A stretch of DNA of 64,000 nt from Anaerolineales bacterium (GCA_016932715.1 JAFGCG010000090.1:48040-112039); one strand, 5' to 3'. Positions 35,619-47,411 are shown, counted from the stretch's first letter. Notes: generated from the sequence alone by a model not told the origin. Numbers and translations: made by a program.

Positions 35619-38297
35619 ATGTATAATCGTTTTATGCTCCCATTGCTGCGTACCAAGATTTCCATCCCTGCACCGAGGTCGAACCGGGTGGAGCGGACTC
35701 GTCTGATGGAACGGATCGATGCCGGGATGCAGCGCGCGCTGACACTGGTGGTAGCGCCCGCCGGCTTTGGAAAAACAACCCTGATCGCGGATTGGGCGCG
35801 GACCACCTCCATGCCTGTCACCTGGCTTTCGCTCGAACGTACCGATCACACCCTCGACCGGTTTCTCTCCTATCTTGTCGGCGCGCTTCAACAACTATCT
35901 CCGAAAATGGGGCAGACCGCTCTTGCCATGCTGCACAGTGGACAGACTGTGACCGGGGAAGCAATCCTGTTTTCCTTGATTAATGACTTGAGCGAGATCT
36001 CACAAGACTTCGCTATTATTCTCGATGACTATCATCATGTAGATGGAAGCGAGGTCGATGGCGTTATTCAATCATTGCTCGAACATCATCCCGAGCAGAT
36101 GCACCTCGCCATCGTCACGCGCAGCCTGCCGGGACTTTCGCTTGCGCGCCTGCGCGCCCTCGATGAGGTAGTCGAAATCGAGGCAGCGGACCTGCGCTTC
36201 AACGAGGCTGAGGTTCGATCCTTTCTGGAGCAGATGGGCGCGTCCCTCACGCCGGAACAACTTGCACACTTGGACCAATCCACGGAGGGCTGGGCGGTGG
36301 GATTGCAGCTCGCGGGTCTTGCCCTGGCGCGCCAGCCTTTCGATTGGAACATCCCTGCCGGGCAGGCGCACATCTTCGATTATCTGGCTGAAGAAATCCT
36401 GAGCCGCCAGCCGCCCGAAGTGCAGGAGTTCCTGAAGATCTCGGCGCTGTTCGACCGCTTCTCTGCCGCAGCGATTGATTACATCTCACACCATACAGAC
36501 TGCATCTTCACGCAAACGGTCCCCGACATCCTCGCGCACATCGAACGCGCCAACCTCTTTCTCGTCCCGCTCGATTCGTCAGGGATATGGTTTCGCTATC
36601 ATGCCTTGTTTGCCGAGTTCCTGCGCCGTCAGCTTCCACCGAAGCGAACTGAACAATACTGTGATGCCGCCAGTCACTGGTTCGAAGAGAACCACCTGCT
36701 GGACGAAGCCATCCATTATGCCACGCACGGCGCCGACTACGCGCGCGCCGTCAACCTGCTCGAAGATCATTACGTCGACATCGTTCAGCGCGGCGAACAG
36801 TCCGCCTTGCTGGAATGGCTCTCGACCCTGCCGCCGGAATGGATGGAAGGGCGTCCGCGCTTGTGGCTGGCGAAGGGCTGGAGCAGAATCATCTCGCTCA
36901 ACTCTGCCGAGGCGGAGGCGTGCGCGGCAAAAGCCGAGGCGCTGATCCCGGCCGATGAAACGGGAGACAGGCTGAGGGGCGAAGTGAAGTCCCTGCTCAT
37001 CCTGGCGGGCATCTTTGCCGGCAAAGTTGCCGCGGCGGACGAGATCTCCGACGCCTTCGTCCTGCTTGCCGAAAAGGATGATTTCCTGCACAGCCTCCTG
37101 CACTTCAATCTGGGTCTGCATCATGTGATGCTCGGTAATACCAGCCAGGCACTGGATGCCTTCGCCGAAACCCTGCGTCTGACAAAAAACGTCAATAATC
37201 CACTGATGTCCATTATTGCCCAGGTGCAAATGGGGGAAGTCCGTCAGATGCGCGGCGCGCTCGGGCTGGCGGAACGCGTCTTCCAGCAGTTGATCCACTA
37301 CACACGTGAAACGCTCGGTGAACATACCTTTTTGCTCGGTATGCCGTTCATCAGTTACGCTGACCTGCTGCGCGAACAAAACCGTTTCGACGAGGCGATC
37401 CGCTATGCCGAGCAGGGCATCGCCTATTGTCAGGTCTGGCAGCCCGTTGCCAGCATGGACGGCCAGATCGCTCTTGCCCGCATCAGCGCCGCGCAGGGTC
37501 GCTGGGAGGAAGCCTTTGCCCGCCTGGAACGTGCCATGCAGGTTGCCGAAAACAGTATCTCTGTGCTCGACGATACCTTCATTGCCATCCAACAGATCCG
37601 CCTGATGCTTCTGCGCGGCGACTTGCCCAAAGCCCGGCATCTGATCAAGGTCTATGATCTGGAAAAAATGCTCGATGGGATGTGTTTTCATCTGCGCGAG
37701 ATGGCGCAGTTGGTGCTGTTACGTGCGGATGTGCAGGCGCTTCTCGCTGACCCTCAGTCTGCTCCTGTTGTCCTCGAGGCTTTATCCAGGCTGATCGCGG
37801 AAGCTGAACGCCGCGAGCGCGTGACGCCCGTGATCGAAGCCTCCATCCTGCGTGCGTATGCCTGTCATGCTGTTGCAGAACATGCCCGCGCCATCGAGAG
37901 CTTATCTCATGCTCTGATTCTTGGCGCACAATGCGGATATGTTCGAATCTTTGCGGACGAAGGCAAGCTGCTCCTGCACTTGCTCGAGCAATGTCATGGC
38001 CAGATCCATGCCCCGCGCGCTTATGTGGAAAACATCCTGAAGATCCTCCGGCGCGAAGCCGTCGAGCCTGAACCTGTCACTTTGCCTAAAACCGAAGGGC
38101 TGATCCCGCTGACCCGCCGCGAGCTCGATATCCTGCAGCTGCTTGCCGCGGGGAAGAGCAACCAGGAGATCGCGGAGGAGCGCGTGCTGACGTTGAACAC
38201 CGTCAAGAAACATGTAGGAAACATCCTGTCCAAGATGGGGGTTGCCAATCGCACCCAGGCGGTCATGCTGGCGAAGAAATTGGGGTGGGTGGAATAG
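35619..38297 (+). CDS. LuxR-family MalT-like (LAL) transcriptional regulator
   Basis: [21 protein letters not shown]-term [52 protein letters not shown]. Confidence 0.92.
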   Translation: MYNRFMLPLLRTKISIPAPRSNRVERTRLMERIDAGMQRALTLVVAPAGFGKTTLIADWARTTSMPVTWLSLERTDHTLDRFLSYLVGALQQLSPKMGQTALAMLHSGQTVTGEAILFSLINDLSEISQDFAIILDDYHHVDGSEVDGVIQSLLEHHPEQMHLAIVTRSLPGLSLARLRALDEVVEIEAADLRFNEAEVRSFLEQMGASLTPEQLAHLDQSTEGWAVGLQLAGLALARQPFDWNIPAGQAHIFDYLAEEILSRQPPEVQEFLKISALFDRFSAAAIDYISHHTDCIFTQTVPDILAHIERANLFLVPLDSSGIWFRYHALFAEFLRRQLPPKRTEQYCDAASHWFEENHLLDEAIHYATHGADYARAVNLLEDHYVDIVQRGEQSALLEWLSTLPPEWMEGRPRLWLAKGWSRIISLNSAEAEACAAKAEALIPADETGDRLRGEVKSLLILAGIFAGKVAAADEISDAFVLLAEKDDFLHSLLHFNLGLHHVMLGNTSQALDAFAETLRLTKNVNNPLMSIIAQVQMGEVRQMRGALGLAERVFQQLIHYTRETLGEHTFLLGMPFISYADLLREQNRFDEAIRYAEQGIAYCQVWQPVASMDGQIALARISAAQGRWEEAFARLERAMQVAENSISVLDDTFIAIQQIRLMLLRGDLPKARHLIKVYDLEKMLDGMCFHLREMAQLVLLRADVQALLADPQSAPVVLEALSRLIAEAERRERVTPVIEASILRAYACHAVAEHARAIESLSHALILGAQCGYVRIFADEGKLLLHLLEQCHGQIHAPRAYVENILKILRREAVEPEPVTLPKTEGLIPLTRRELDILQLLAAGKSNQEIAEERVLTLNTVKKHVGNILSKMGVANRTQAVMLAKKLGWVE

Positions 38298-38446
38298 AAG
38301 TAAGATGTCGTGGCGCCAAAGGCGTCACTCCTCGCAACGACATCTCTGGAATAAAAATACCTCTTTTCTACTCCTTTTGAGCGCCGACAAACTGCTCCCC
38401 GGAAGGTATCCTAAGCTAAAAGATACATCCGGGGAGTTCGTTTTGT

Positions 38447-38518
38447 GAACCGTAAAGTACGCGAAGGTCGCAAAGAAACCTTTAAAAAGCTTCGCGCCCT
38501 TAGCGTGCTTCGCGGTTC
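38447..38518. repeat. Intergenic inverted array with 9-bp units
   Basis: GAACCGTAAAG TACGCGAAG GTCGCAAAG aaacctttaaaaag CTTCGCGCC CTTAGCGTG CTTCGCGGTTC. Confidence 0.8.
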
Positions 38519-38540
38519 AAATCTCCCCGAAAGGAGCCTC

Positions 38541-39257
38541 ATGACCATTTCCAATCCGTCCCTGCTCATCGACCTCAACGCCGTCACCAAAGCCTATCAA
38601 ACCGACGCGGGCTTCTTCATGGCATTGAAGAGCATCGACTTGCACATCAACGCGGGGGAGTTCGTGGCGATCGTTGGCAAGTCGGGCAGCGGCAAGACGA
38701 CTCTCATCAACATGATTACGGGGCTGGATCGTCCCACCGATGGCGAGATCCTCGTCGGCGGGGAGAAGGTTGAGAAGCTTGGCGAGAACCAGCTTGCCAT
38801 CTGGCGCGGGCGCACCATCGGGGTGGTCTTTCAATTTTTTCAACTGCTTCCGACGCTGACCACGCTCGAAAACGTGATGCTCCCCATGGATTTCTGCGCC
38901 ACACCTGCCTTTAGTGAACGCCGTGACCGCGCCATGGAATTGCTCCGCCTGATGGAGATCGAAGATCAGGCCAGCAAACTCCCCGCCAAACTTTCCGGCG
39001 GGCAGCAGCAGCGCGTTGCGATCGCGCGTGCCCTCGCCACCGATCCGCCTATCCTGGCCGCCGACGAACCTACCGGCAACCTCGACTCGAGAACCGCTGC
39101 GGCGGTCTTCTCCCTCTTCGAGCGCCTGATCAGCCTCGGTAAGACGGTCCTGATGGTGACTCACGATCCCGACCTTGCGCGCCGTGCGGGACGCCAGCTC
39201 CATATCGCGGACGGGGTGATCGTGGATGATGTGGAAGGTAGACAAGTATACAAGTAG
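38541..39257 (+). CDS. ABC transporter ATP-binding protein (LolD/MacB-like)
   Basis: [22 protein letters not shown]...[32 protein letters not shown]; upstream ORF extension is repeat-derived. Confidence 0.92.
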   Translation: MTISNPSLLIDLNAVTKAYQTDAGFFMALKSIDLHINAGEFVAIVGKSGSGKTTLINMITGLDRPTDGEILVGGEKVEKLGENQLAIWRGRTIGVVFQFFQLLPTLTTLENVMLPMDFCATPAFSERRDRAMELLRLMEIEDQASKLPAKLSGGQQQRVAIARALATDPPILAADEPTGNLDSRTAAAVFSLFERLISLGKTVLMVTHDPDLARRAGRQLHIADGVIVDDVEGRQVYK

Positions 39258-39309
39258 ACAGGTAATGCAATCACTTGTGTACTTGTTTACCTGTCTACTT
39301 ATTTACCTG
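39238..39309. repeat. Inverted array with 8-bp units spanning an ORF 3' end and intergenic DNA
   Basis: GTAGACAA GTATACAA GTAGACAG gtaatgcaatca CTTGTGTA CTTGTTTA CCTGTCTA CTTATTTA CCTG. Confidence 0.8.
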
Positions 39310-39319
39310 AAAGGAAACC

Positions 39320-41710
39320 ATGACCCGCTGGAAAAAAGTTTACCGTGATCTGTGGATCAACCGCTCGCGCACGATATTAGTCATTCTCTCGATCGCCGCA
39401 GGCGTGTTTGCAATTGGCATGATCGTTTCCACCCAGCAGGCGCTGACCGCCTCCCTTGCCGAGCAATACGCGGACATCCACCCCGCGGACATCATCCTCG
39501 AGACCGAACCGCAGCTCGATGACGACTTCGTCACTTCCATGCGCCACATGCGCGGCGTGGACGAAGCCGAAGGACGGCGTTCCCTTGCCTTGAGGATTTC
39601 TCTCGACGGCAACGGCGACACTTGGCGCGACCTGACGTTTTATGCGATCCCGGATTATGACGATCAGCGTTTGCTCCGTGTCCGGGAACAAAGCGGAAAC
39701 TGGCCGCCCGAGAAAAGGGAAGTCCTGCTCGAGCGCGCCACCGCCGCCTACCTTGGGCTGGGTCCCGGCGACGAAATCCTGGTCAAGACCTCGCAGGGCA
39801 AAAAATATACCTTGCGCGTGGCAGGCATCGCGCATGACCTGTATCGAGTCCCGCCGGTGATCGAAGGCTGGGTCTATGGCTACGTCAGCATGGATACGAT
39901 CCGCTGGATGGGACAGCCCGAAGGCTACAACCAGCTCTATCTGGATGCCAGCGCCACTTCCGATGCAGAGATCCGCGCACTGGCGAATGAAGCCGAAGAC
40001 CGCATCGAAGGGGAAGGGTTGCCGGTCTATCAAAAGACCATGCCCGACCAGGGCGTCCATCCGATGAATTTCATCATCGAAACCATGTTGATCCTGCTTG
40101 GGATCATCGCGGCTCTCGCCATGTTCCTGAGCGGACTGCTCGTGGTCAACATCATCTCCGCCCTGATCGCCCAGCAGGAAAAACAGATCGGCATCATGAA
40201 AGCGATCGGGGCGCGTTCCTGGCAAATTATCGGTTTGTATTTTGGAATGGTACTGGTCCTCGGACTCGCTGCCTGCCTGCTTGCCATTCCGTTCAGTAAG
40301 CTGGGCGCAAACGCCCTGGCGCAGTTTGTCGCGGAACTGATCAACTTCAATCCGCCCCGGGTGGAATACACCCTGTCAGCTTTGCTGGTCCAGTTCGGGG
40401 TTGGCTTGATCGTTCCGCTGATCGCTGCCGCCCCGTCCATTCTCAACGGGACCAGGGTCTCACCGGCGCGCGTCCTCAGTGAATATGGGATCAGTCAGGT
40501 CTGGCGCGGCGCGGGTTTCATGGACGCCATCCTCCAGCGCTTCCCGCGCTTCACCCGCGACCTGTTGTTTGCACTGCGCAATCCCTTCCGCAAGCGCGGA
40601 CGGTTGATCCTCTCGCTGGTCACGCTCACGTTTGCCGGTGCGATCTTTATGGGCATCGTCAACCTGCGAGCCTCGCTCAACGGCTCGCTCGACCAGATGC
40701 TGGACTTCTGGAACTACGACGCCTGGCTGGTCGTGGACGGACATGTTCCGGCGCAGAAACTGGTCAATGTCGCGGAATCCGTTCCCGGCGTCGGTCGATC
40801 GGAAGCCTGGGGATTCACGATTGGTCGTTATGTCCGTCCGGATGGTTCCGAGAGCGACAATCTTTACCTGCTGGCTCCTCCTGCCGGAAGCGATCTTCTC
40901 GATCCGCCCGTCGTCGAAGGGCATCCGCTTCAACCCGGTGATGTCAATTCGATTCTCGTCAGCCCGGGTCTGCTCGCCAATGAACCGACCATTGAACTTG
41001 GCGGTCCTGTCACTGTCAAGATCGAAGGCCGCGAAGAGACTTATCGCGTCGTGGGTGTCATGCAGATGATGGGCAACAGCACCATTGGCTACTTCACGGT
41101 GATGGACTACGCCGCCTATACCCGCCATGTGCGCGAACCCAACCGCTCCAATGCGATTGTCTTCACCATCCAGGCGCGCGACGTTGAAACCCAGCGTCAG
41201 ATCGCCAGCGCCGTCGAAAAGCAGTATGACCGCTCCGGCATCCGCGTGCTCTCGAACTTTCTCATCAGCGAGGAGCGCGAGGAAATCGACGCCGCCTTTG
41301 CCATCATCGTCGCCCTGCTCATGGTCATGACGGTTGTGCTCGCTACCGTCGGCGGGCTGGGCTTGATGGGGACGATGAGTCTCAACGTCATCGAACGCAC
41401 CCGCGAGATCGGCGTGATGCGCGCCTTTGGCGCCTCCAGCGCAGCAGTGTTCCGGATTGTCATCGTCGAGGGTCTTTTGATCGGCATGATGAGCTGGATC
41501 CTGGCGATCGGCTTTTCCATACCCATCAGCATGCTGCTTGCCCGCGAAATTGGGCTCTCGTTCATGGACTACCCGGTCCCGGCCTCCTTTTCGATGGGCG
41601 GGATCCTCGCCTGGGCACTGCTCGTCGTCGTGATCGCGATCGTTGCCAGTTTCCTGCCGGCTCTGCGCGCCGTCCGCCTGACCGTGACGCAAGTGCTGGC
41701 ATACGAATAA
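39320..41710 (+). CDS. ABC transporter permease (FtsX/MacB-like)
   Basis: Two FtsX-like TM blocks; IGIMKAIGARSWQIIGLYFG, EIGVMRAFGASSAAVFRIVIVEGL. Confidence 0.9.
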   Translation: MTRWKKVYRDLWINRSRTILVILSIAAGVFAIGMIVSTQQALTASLAEQYADIHPADIILETEPQLDDDFVTSMRHMRGVDEAEGRRSLALRISLDGNGDTWRDLTFYAIPDYDDQRLLRVREQSGNWPPEKREVLLERATAAYLGLGPGDEILVKTSQGKKYTLRVAGIAHDLYRVPPVIEGWVYGYVSMDTIRWMGQPEGYNQLYLDASATSDAEIRALANEAEDRIEGEGLPVYQKTMPDQGVHPMNFIIETMLILLGIIAALAMFLSGLLVVNIISALIAQQEKQIGIMKAIGARSWQIIGLYFGMVLVLGLAACLLAIPFSKLGANALAQFVAELINFNPPRVEYTLSALLVQFGVGLIVPLIAAAPSILNGTRVSPARVLSEYGISQVWRGAGFMDAILQRFPRFTRDLLFALRNPFRKRGRLILSLVTLTFAGAIFMGIVNLRASLNGSLDQMLDFWNYDAWLVVDGHVPAQKLVNVAESVPGVGRSEAWGFTIGRYVRPDGSESDNLYLLAPPAGSDLLDPPVVEGHPLQPGDVNSILVSPGLLANEPTIELGGPVTVKIEGREETYRVVGVMQMMGNSTIGYFTVMDYAAYTRHVREPNRSNAIVFTIQARDVETQRQIASAVEKQYDRSGIRVLSNFLISEEREEIDAAFAIIVALLMVMTVVLATVGGLGLMGTMSLNVIERTREIGVMRAFGASSAAVFRIVIVEGLLIGMMSWILAIGFSIPISMLLAREIGLSFMDYPVPASFSMGGILAWALLVVVIAIVASFLPALRAVRLTVTQVLAYE

Positions 41711-41752
41711 ATTCGTTGCGCAAGATGCCATCTTGCCCACAAGGAGCTTAAT

Positions 41753-42841
41753 ATGAAAACCAAACTCTTCTCCATCCTCCTCCTGCTTGCCCTCTTCGCG
41801 GCTGCCTGTGGCACGGCGAACACTCCTGCGCCAACCGCGGAACCGGAAGCGGATCCAGCCAGCCGCTCCGTCGCCACCGCCGAAGGGACGTTGCTGCCGG
41901 CTCCGTCTGTGGAACTCGCCTTCGCTCAGGGCGGTGTGGTTTCGGAAATCCTTGCCCAGCCTGGTGAGACTCTTGCCGCTGGCGATGTGATTGCCCGACT
42001 GATCGGACTCGAGACCGTGCAGGCGGAACTCGCCGCCGCCCAACTGGAGCTGGCAAGTGCCAGAAAAGCCTTGAACGATCTGCAAAACGCGGGTGACGCC
42101 GAACTGGCTCAGACCGTCATCGATCTGAAGGATGCCAGGGAGGAATACGACAAGGCTGTCGATTATTTGGATTACCTCCTGGATGCAAAGAAAGTGCCTC
42201 AAACCGAGACTCGCCGGGTCCTGATGCAAAGCTGGAAAGGCTATTTCTATGTGACCAAGACGAAACATTTCAAAGGTCCTGCGCCCCAGGATTGGATCAT
42301 CGAAGCCGAAAATGACCTGGCTCTGGATAAGGCGCGAATGGAAGAACTCCAGCGCGCCTACGATCGCCTGAAAGGCGGTGTGGATGCTGAGCAGCTGCTC
42401 GTGTTGGAAGCCCGGCTGAACGCGGCGCATGCCAACGTCGCGGCGGCTGAAGCCGCGATCGAACTGTACGAGCTGCGCGCGCCCTTCGATGGTGTCCTGC
42501 TCAGCCTCGACCTGACGGTTGGCGAATCGGTCGCGCCGACGCTGCCCATCGCCTTCCTGGCTGACACGTCTCTCTGGACAGTGGAGACCAAAGACCTCGC
42601 TGAGATCGACGTCGCGAACGTTGCCCTCGGCGACCAGGCTGCCGTCCAACTGGATGCCTTTCCCGGAGAGGAATTCAAAGGTACGGTGACGGAGATCGAT
42701 CCTGTTGGGCGTGAGTACCTGGGTGACATGACCTACAAAGTCACCATCACATTGGATGATGCGGATCCGCGCTTCCTGTGGAACATGACCGCAACTGTGA
42801 ATATCGACGTAGACCCGGAGACATTTGAAATCAGCCAGTAA
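41753..42841 (+). CDS. HlyD/MFP-family efflux adaptor lipoprotein
   Basis: Lipobox FAAACGTA; lipoyl/hairpin region; APFDGVLLSLDLTVGESVAPTLPIAFLAD. Confidence 0.85.
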   Translation: MKTKLFSILLLLALFAAACGTANTPAPTAEPEADPASRSVATAEGTLLPAPSVELAFAQGGVVSEILAQPGETLAAGDVIARLIGLETVQAELAAAQLELASARKALNDLQNAGDAELAQTVIDLKDAREEYDKAVDYLDYLLDAKKVPQTETRRVLMQSWKGYFYVTKTKHFKGPAPQDWIIEAENDLALDKARMEELQRAYDRLKGGVDAEQLLVLEARLNAAHANVAAAEAAIELYELRAPFDGVLLSLDLTVGESVAPTLPIAFLADTSLWTVETKDLAEIDVANVALGDQAAVQLDAFPGEEFKGTVTEIDPVGREYLGDMTYKVTITLDDADPRFLWNMTATVNIDVDPETFEISQ

Positions 42842-42872
42842 AGCATCGTGCAGGGGTTTCCCGATATAACAG

Positions 42873-42909
42873 GAACACTCACGGACGTTCCTAACGTCCG
42901 TGAGTGTTC
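42873..42909. terminator. 17-bp perfect hairpin between convergent genes
   Basis: GAACACTCACGGACGTT-CCT-AACGTCCGTGAGTGTTC. Confidence 0.75.
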
Positions 42910-42954
42910 TGTGGTTTTGGACTGAGTCTGTGGGCGTGGTTGTTCAGTTCCCTG

Positions 42955-43725
42955 TCACCAGATGCCAGGGACCAGGCGGTACCGAACCTGTTGTGCGTAC
43001 TCTGCGTAGCCGGGGAGTTCGGCAGTCAGCATGCGGTCTTCATAAACGGTCCGAATGACCATCATCAACCCCGCCAGGAACCCGGGGAGGGTCGCCCACC
43101 ACGATTCGAGCATCAGTCCTGTCGTGACCCAGAGCAGGAACGCGCCGGAGTAGGCGGGATGTCGAATGAAGCGGTAGGGTCCCGTGCTGGCAACTTTCTG
43201 AGCGCGCTCTGTCTGCAGGCGCGACTCGGAGGAAAAGAATGGATTCGAATTGATCGCCCAGCCGGCCAGGCTGTTTCCCAGCAGATAAATAACATAAGCC
43301 GCGACGATCAACACGGTTGGCAGTTCGCCCGACCAGCGGAAGCGGCCTCCATCCAGGCCGGCAACAATGAATGTGCCAAATGCGAACAGGAAGTAGATCG
43401 GCAAAATGATTCGATCGTAGCGCTGTGTGTTTTTGTGGCGGGTAGCGCGTTCGACCAGCAGATCAGGATCGCGCCAGCGCAAAAGGATGAGAAAGACCAG
43501 CTTCGGCACGATCCAGGCTGTGACGAAGCTCCACCCCAGAGTCCAGTCGAGCCGGCCCGCTCCTGCGAAGAGGAGTACCATGCTCAGGAGCAGCGCGACA
43601 AGGAAACTGGCAAGCATTCTCAACGCGGCTTGATTTGGCGTGATCGGTGTGGTTTCATTTGACATGTCATGCTTCCTTCCTGTGGGGGAACGATAGCAAA
43701 GTTGTGGACATATTCTGAGTGCCAT
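42955..43725 (-). CDS. Isoprenylcysteine carboxyl methyltransferase-like (ICMT) membrane protein
   Basis: Multiple TMs; GPYRFIRHPAYSGAFLLW ... YEDRMLTAELPGYAEYAQQVRYRLVPGIW. Confidence 0.85.
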   Translation of the reverse strand: MALRICPQLCYRSPTGRKHDMSNETTPITPNQAALRMLASFLVALLLSMVLLFAGAGRLDWTLGWSFVTAWIVPKLVFLILLRWRDPDLLVERATRHKNTQRYDRIILPIYFLFAFGTFIVAGLDGGRFRWSGELPTVLIVAAYVIYLLGNSLAGWAINSNPFFSSESRLQTERAQKVASTGPYRFIRHPAYSGAFLLWVTTGLMLESWWATLPGFLAGLMMVIRTVYEDRMLTAELPGYAEYAQQVRYRLVPGIW

Positions 43726-44070
43726 TCAACCTTGCAGTATGAGTAACTAAAAATAAATTTAGTTCTACCTAAATTATTATAGCTGAACAGAAAAGCCCCG
43801 TCAAGGCGCGGCTCCCGGGACAGGTGTCCGATCCGGACTGGCGATACCCCTCCAGGGAGGGGGTGAATGCACTTGCTCATCGTTTGGAATGCTCGTACAA
43901 TCAGAGCGGTAGTTCAGTCGGGGTGATCCGCCTCGGGCATCAAAAAAGAGTTGTATGCAAGCCTGACACAATTTCAGCAGGGATGGCTTGCCGGGTCACC
44001 TCTGCACACCGCCTGATTTGCTAAGCAAATCATGGTTTGGTGCCCGGGAAACATAGAAATCGGGAGAGCA

Positions 44071-45057
44071 ATGCACATGACCGACCTGAAAAGTTTTGGT
44101 GAAAGTATTGTCGATAATCTTGAGCAAGTCATTGTGGGGAAGTCCCAATCTGTGGAACTGGTGGTGATCGGTTTGTTATGCCAGGGACATGTTTTGATCG
44201 AGGATGTGCCTGGGGTGGGGAAGACCATGCTGGCGCGCAGTCTGGCAAAATCATTGGACTGCACGTTCAACCGTATCCAGTTTACGCCTGACATGCTTCC
44301 GAGTGATGTCACAGGCGTTTCCATATTCAACCAGGAGACGCGCAAATTCGAGTTCCGGGCGGGACCGATCATGGGGCAGATCATCCTCGCCGATGAAGTG
44401 AATCGCGCCACGCCCAAGACACAGGCTGCTTTGCTGGAAGCGATGGAGGAGCACCAGGTCACTGTGGATGGGACGACCTATCCTCTCCCGAAACCGTTCA
44501 TGGTGCTTGCGACGCAGAATCCGATCGAGTATGAAGGGACGTTCCCTCTTCCGGAAGCCCAGCTCGATCGTTTCCTGCTGCGCGTGCGACTTGGTTATCC
44601 CAACCCGACCGAGGAGATGAAGATTCTCAATGCGCAGCAGATCCAGCATCCGATCGAGTCGTTGGAGTCCGTCGTCAAGGTCAACGATTTATTGAACGCC
44701 ATCACACAAATCCGCCAGGTGTACGTCTCGCCCGCGATCCAGCGCTACATCATCGATCTGGTGGGACGCACGCGCCAGAGCGGGGATGTCTATCTGGGCG
44801 CGAGCCCGCGCGGCAGCCTGGCGTTGTTCCGCACCGGGCAGGCGCGCGCCGCCCTGCAGGGCCGCGACCACGTCCTGCCGGATGATATCAAGGCGCTGGC
44901 GGTCCCCGTGCTCGGGCATCGCATCATTGTCTCGCCTGCGGCGCGTTTGCGTGAGCTGAGCGCGGATCGGATCGTACAGGAAATCGTCTACGCTGCCCCG
45001 GTACCCGGAGGCGACTATCATATGTCATTGAAGAAGGAAAAGGTCAAAACGCAGTGA
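44071..45057 (+). CDS. MoxR-family AAA+ ATPase
   Basis: [43 protein letters not shown]...[17 protein letters not shown]. Confidence 0.93.
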   Translation: MHMTDLKSFGESIVDNLEQVIVGKSQSVELVVIGLLCQGHVLIEDVPGVGKTMLARSLAKSLDCTFNRIQFTPDMLPSDVTGVSIFNQETRKFEFRAGPIMGQIILADEVNRATPKTQAALLEAMEEHQVTVDGTTYPLPKPFMVLATQNPIEYEGTFPLPEAQLDRFLLRVRLGYPNPTEEMKILNAQQIQHPIESLESVVKVNDLLNAITQIRQVYVSPAIQRYIIDLVGRTRQSGDVYLGASPRGSLALFRTGQARAALQGRDHVLPDDIKALAVPVLGHRIIVSPAARLRELSADRIVQEIVYAAPVPGGDYHMSLKKEKVKTQ

Positions 45058-46376
45058 CACCCGGACGCATCTTTGTTCTCCTGACACTTGCCGTTGGCAC
45101 GATTGGGACGGTAGTGAACGGTGGGGTGGTGTACGTCAGGCTTCTTTATCTAAGTGTGTTGCTGCTCATGCTGGCATGGCTGTTGACCATTCCTGCGCTG
45201 CGAGGCATCCGGGTGGACAGACAGGCGCGTGCCCTGCGCGGCAGTGTGGGTGACATCTTCGAAGAGCATTTTGAGATTTCCAACTTGAGCAGGCTGCCCA
45301 AACTGTGGCTGGAGGTGGCGAACGAGACGCCCATTCCGCATGCGACCGGCTCGCGCGTGCTGACCTTTTTACGCGGAAAACAGAAGCGTATCTACACTGC
45401 CCGCACCTGGCTCACCCACCGCGGCGGGTTCCCCCTGGGACCGACCACCATCACGTCGGGTGATCCCTTCGGCATTTTCCGCGTTTCCAGAAGCCATCCG
45501 GCAATAGCTTCCCTGGTGGTCCTGCCGATGATCTTCCCTGTGGCGCAGTTTGTTTCTCCGCCGGGCTTGTTGCCGGGCGGCAAAGCGATTCGGCGCAAGT
45601 CCCTCGACATTACCCCGCATGCCACGGGCGTCCGCGAGTATGTGCCCGGCGACCCAATGAAGCGTATCCACTGGCCCACCAGCATCCGTCGCAGCCAGCT
45701 CATGGTCAAGGAGTTCGAACAGGACCCACAGGCCGAAGTCTGGTTATTCCTCGATACCAACAAGAACGTACATGTTGCCAAACCCAGTGAGGTTTATGAC
45801 GCGCCCCCGATCGATGATTTGCTTCTGCTGCGGCGGCGCAAGGTAAAGTTACCGCCCTCCACCATGGAATATTCAGCCAGCATTGCCGCCTCGCTTGCAC
45901 ATTACTTTATCGAACAGCGCCGGGCGGTTGGGCTGGTCAGCGCCTCCGAACGGACGTTCAAGGTCACGCCGGCGGAACGCAGCGAGCGTCAGGAAGCCAA
46001 AATCCTGCAGGAACTGGCATTCCTCCAGGCTGAGAGCACGTACACATTGCCGGGCCTGGTCACCGCCCAAATGGGACAATTATCGCAGGGCAGCAGCGCC
46101 ATTCTGATCACACCGATGATCTGGCCCGAGCTGTTGATCGGCGTGGATAGCCTCCAGCGGCGCAACGTGCGGCCCGTGGTCGTGATGTTGATGTCCGGTT
46201 CCTTTGGCAATCACACCAGTAATGAGGATTTGGCAAATTCCCTGATGGAGCGCAAAGTGCCTGTCTGCCGCGTCTATTGCGAAGCTGATCTCTCCGAAAC
46301 CCTTTCGAGTTTTGTGTTCAGTACTTTTTCTCAGGATGTTGTATGGCGAAGACCCGTGTTATCACACTTGACTTGA
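45054..46376 (+). CDS. DUF58 domain-containing protein
   Basis: [43 protein letters not shown]; overlaps MoxR by 4 bp. Confidence 0.88.
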   Translation: MTPGRIFVLLTLAVGTIGTVVNGGVVYVRLLYLSVLLLMLAWLLTIPALRGIRVDRQARALRGSVGDIFEEHFEISNLSRLPKLWLEVANETPIPHATGSRVLTFLRGKQKRIYTARTWLTHRGGFPLGPTTITSGDPFGIFRVSRSHPAIASLVVLPMIFPVAQFVSPPGLLPGGKAIRRKSLDITPHATGVREYVPGDPMKRIHWPTSIRRSQLMVKEFEQDPQAEVWLFLDTNKNVHVAKPSEVYDAPPIDDLLLLRRRKVKLPPSTMEYSASIAASLAHYFIEQRRAVGLVSASERTFKVTPAERSERQEAKILQELAFLQAESTYTLPGLVTAQMGQLSQGSSAILITPMIWPELLIGVDSLQRRNVRPVVVMLMSGSFGNHTSNEDLANSLMERKVPVCRVYCEADLSETLSSFVFSTFSQDVVWRRPVLSHLT

Positions 46377-47248
46377 ATTTTCAGGGGCGGCCCTATGCCA
46401 TTGCCTCCTATCTGATTCGAGCAGGAGTCGGCGTGATATTGATCGAAAGCGGACCCGGCTCGACGCGCGCGGCGCTGGAAGCGGGTCTGGCGAAAGAGGG
46501 CTTATCCCCCCGCGACGTGACCCACGTCCTGCTGACGCACATTCACCTCGACCATGCCGGGGCGGCCGGCTGGCTGGCGCGTCAGGGCGCGCAGGTCTAT
46601 GTGCATCCCGTCGGCGCACCGCACATGCTCAACCCCGATAAACTGATCGCCAGCGCGGCGCGCATCTACGGCGACAGGATGGAAACCCTCTGGGGTGAGT
46701 TCCTGCCTGTCCCCGAGGACAAGCTCCATATTCCACAGGACACGGAAGAGATCGCCATCGGGAATCTGAAGTTTGTCCCTGTCAATACACCCGGTCACGC
46801 GGAACATCATTACGCCTACCTGTTCGAAGATGTTTGTTTCTCAGGCGATGTGGGCGGAGTACGGATCCCGGGCTATCAATATTTGCGCGTCCCGATGGTC
46901 CCGCCCGAACTGCATCTGGAGCGCTGGCATGAAAGCATGAGACGCCTCCGCAGGGAGAAGTTCGCGCGCCTCGCCCCGACACACTTCGGCATTTACGATG
47001 ACCCCGAATGGCAATTGCGCGAGGTGGATAAAGCGTTGGACGACGCGGCGCGCTGGATGGAGGAAGTCATGCCTGCCGATCCTTCGATCGATGAACTGCG
47101 CCAGCTCTTCACCGAAAAGACAATGGCGGAAAATGAAACGTTGGGGTTGAGCGAAGAGGTCGTGAATGCCTATCAATTGGCAAATCCGCCCGGCATGAGC
47201 GCCGATGGGTTGATGAGATATTGGAAGAAAGTCAGGAACGCTGTATAA
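46343..47248 (+). CDS. MBL-fold metallo-hydrolase
   Basis: THVLLTHIHLDHAGAAGWLARQGAQVYVH...VNTPGHAEHHYAYLFEDVCFSGD. Confidence 0.88.
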   Translation: MAKTRVITLDLNFQGRPYAIASYLIRAGVGVILIESGPGSTRAALEAGLAKEGLSPRDVTHVLLTHIHLDHAGAAGWLARQGAQVYVHPVGAPHMLNPDKLIASAARIYGDRMETLWGEFLPVPEDKLHIPQDTEEIAIGNLKFVPVNTPGHAEHHYAYLFEDVCFSGDVGGVRIPGYQYLRVPMVPPELHLERWHESMRRLRREKFARLAPTHFGIYDDPEWQLREVDKALDDAARWMEEVMPADPSIDELRQLFTEKTMAENETLGLSEEVVNAYQLANPPGMSADGLMRYWKKVRNAV

Positions 47249-47252
47249 GATC

Positions 47253-47288
47253 AGGTGACTGCCACTTTCAAAGTGACAGTCACCTTTT
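47253..47288 (+). terminator. Hairpin terminator
   Basis: AGGTGACTGcCACTTT-c-AAAGTGaCAGTCACCTTTT. Confidence 0.75.
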
Positions 47289-47411
47289 CATTTGGAGCTG
47301 TTTTTCGTTTTTATTCCTTGACCAGAAGTGCATTGTGTCACATTGAACGCATGATTCTTGCAACAGCACAGAATTTGCCTGACAAGTTATACTTAGACCA
47401 GAGGAGTTTTC

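Noticed and set aside
36579-37691. 370-aa minus-strand ORF
   Set aside because: Antisense to the LAL regulator.
38445-38540. N-terminal extension of the ABC ATPase ORF
   Set aside because: Translates the 9-bp array; the ATG at 38541 gives a normal LolD-like start.
40460-42649. 729-aa minus-strand ORF
   Set aside because: Lies antisense to the FtsX permease and HlyD genes, composition unlike a real protein (His/Asp/Arg-rich); shadow ORF of GC-rich coding DNA.
43915-43955. gagcggtagttcagtcggggtgatccgcctcgggcatc, tRNA D-arm-like
   Set aside because: Only a short D-arm resemblance; no matching anticodon or T-arm; too weak to call.
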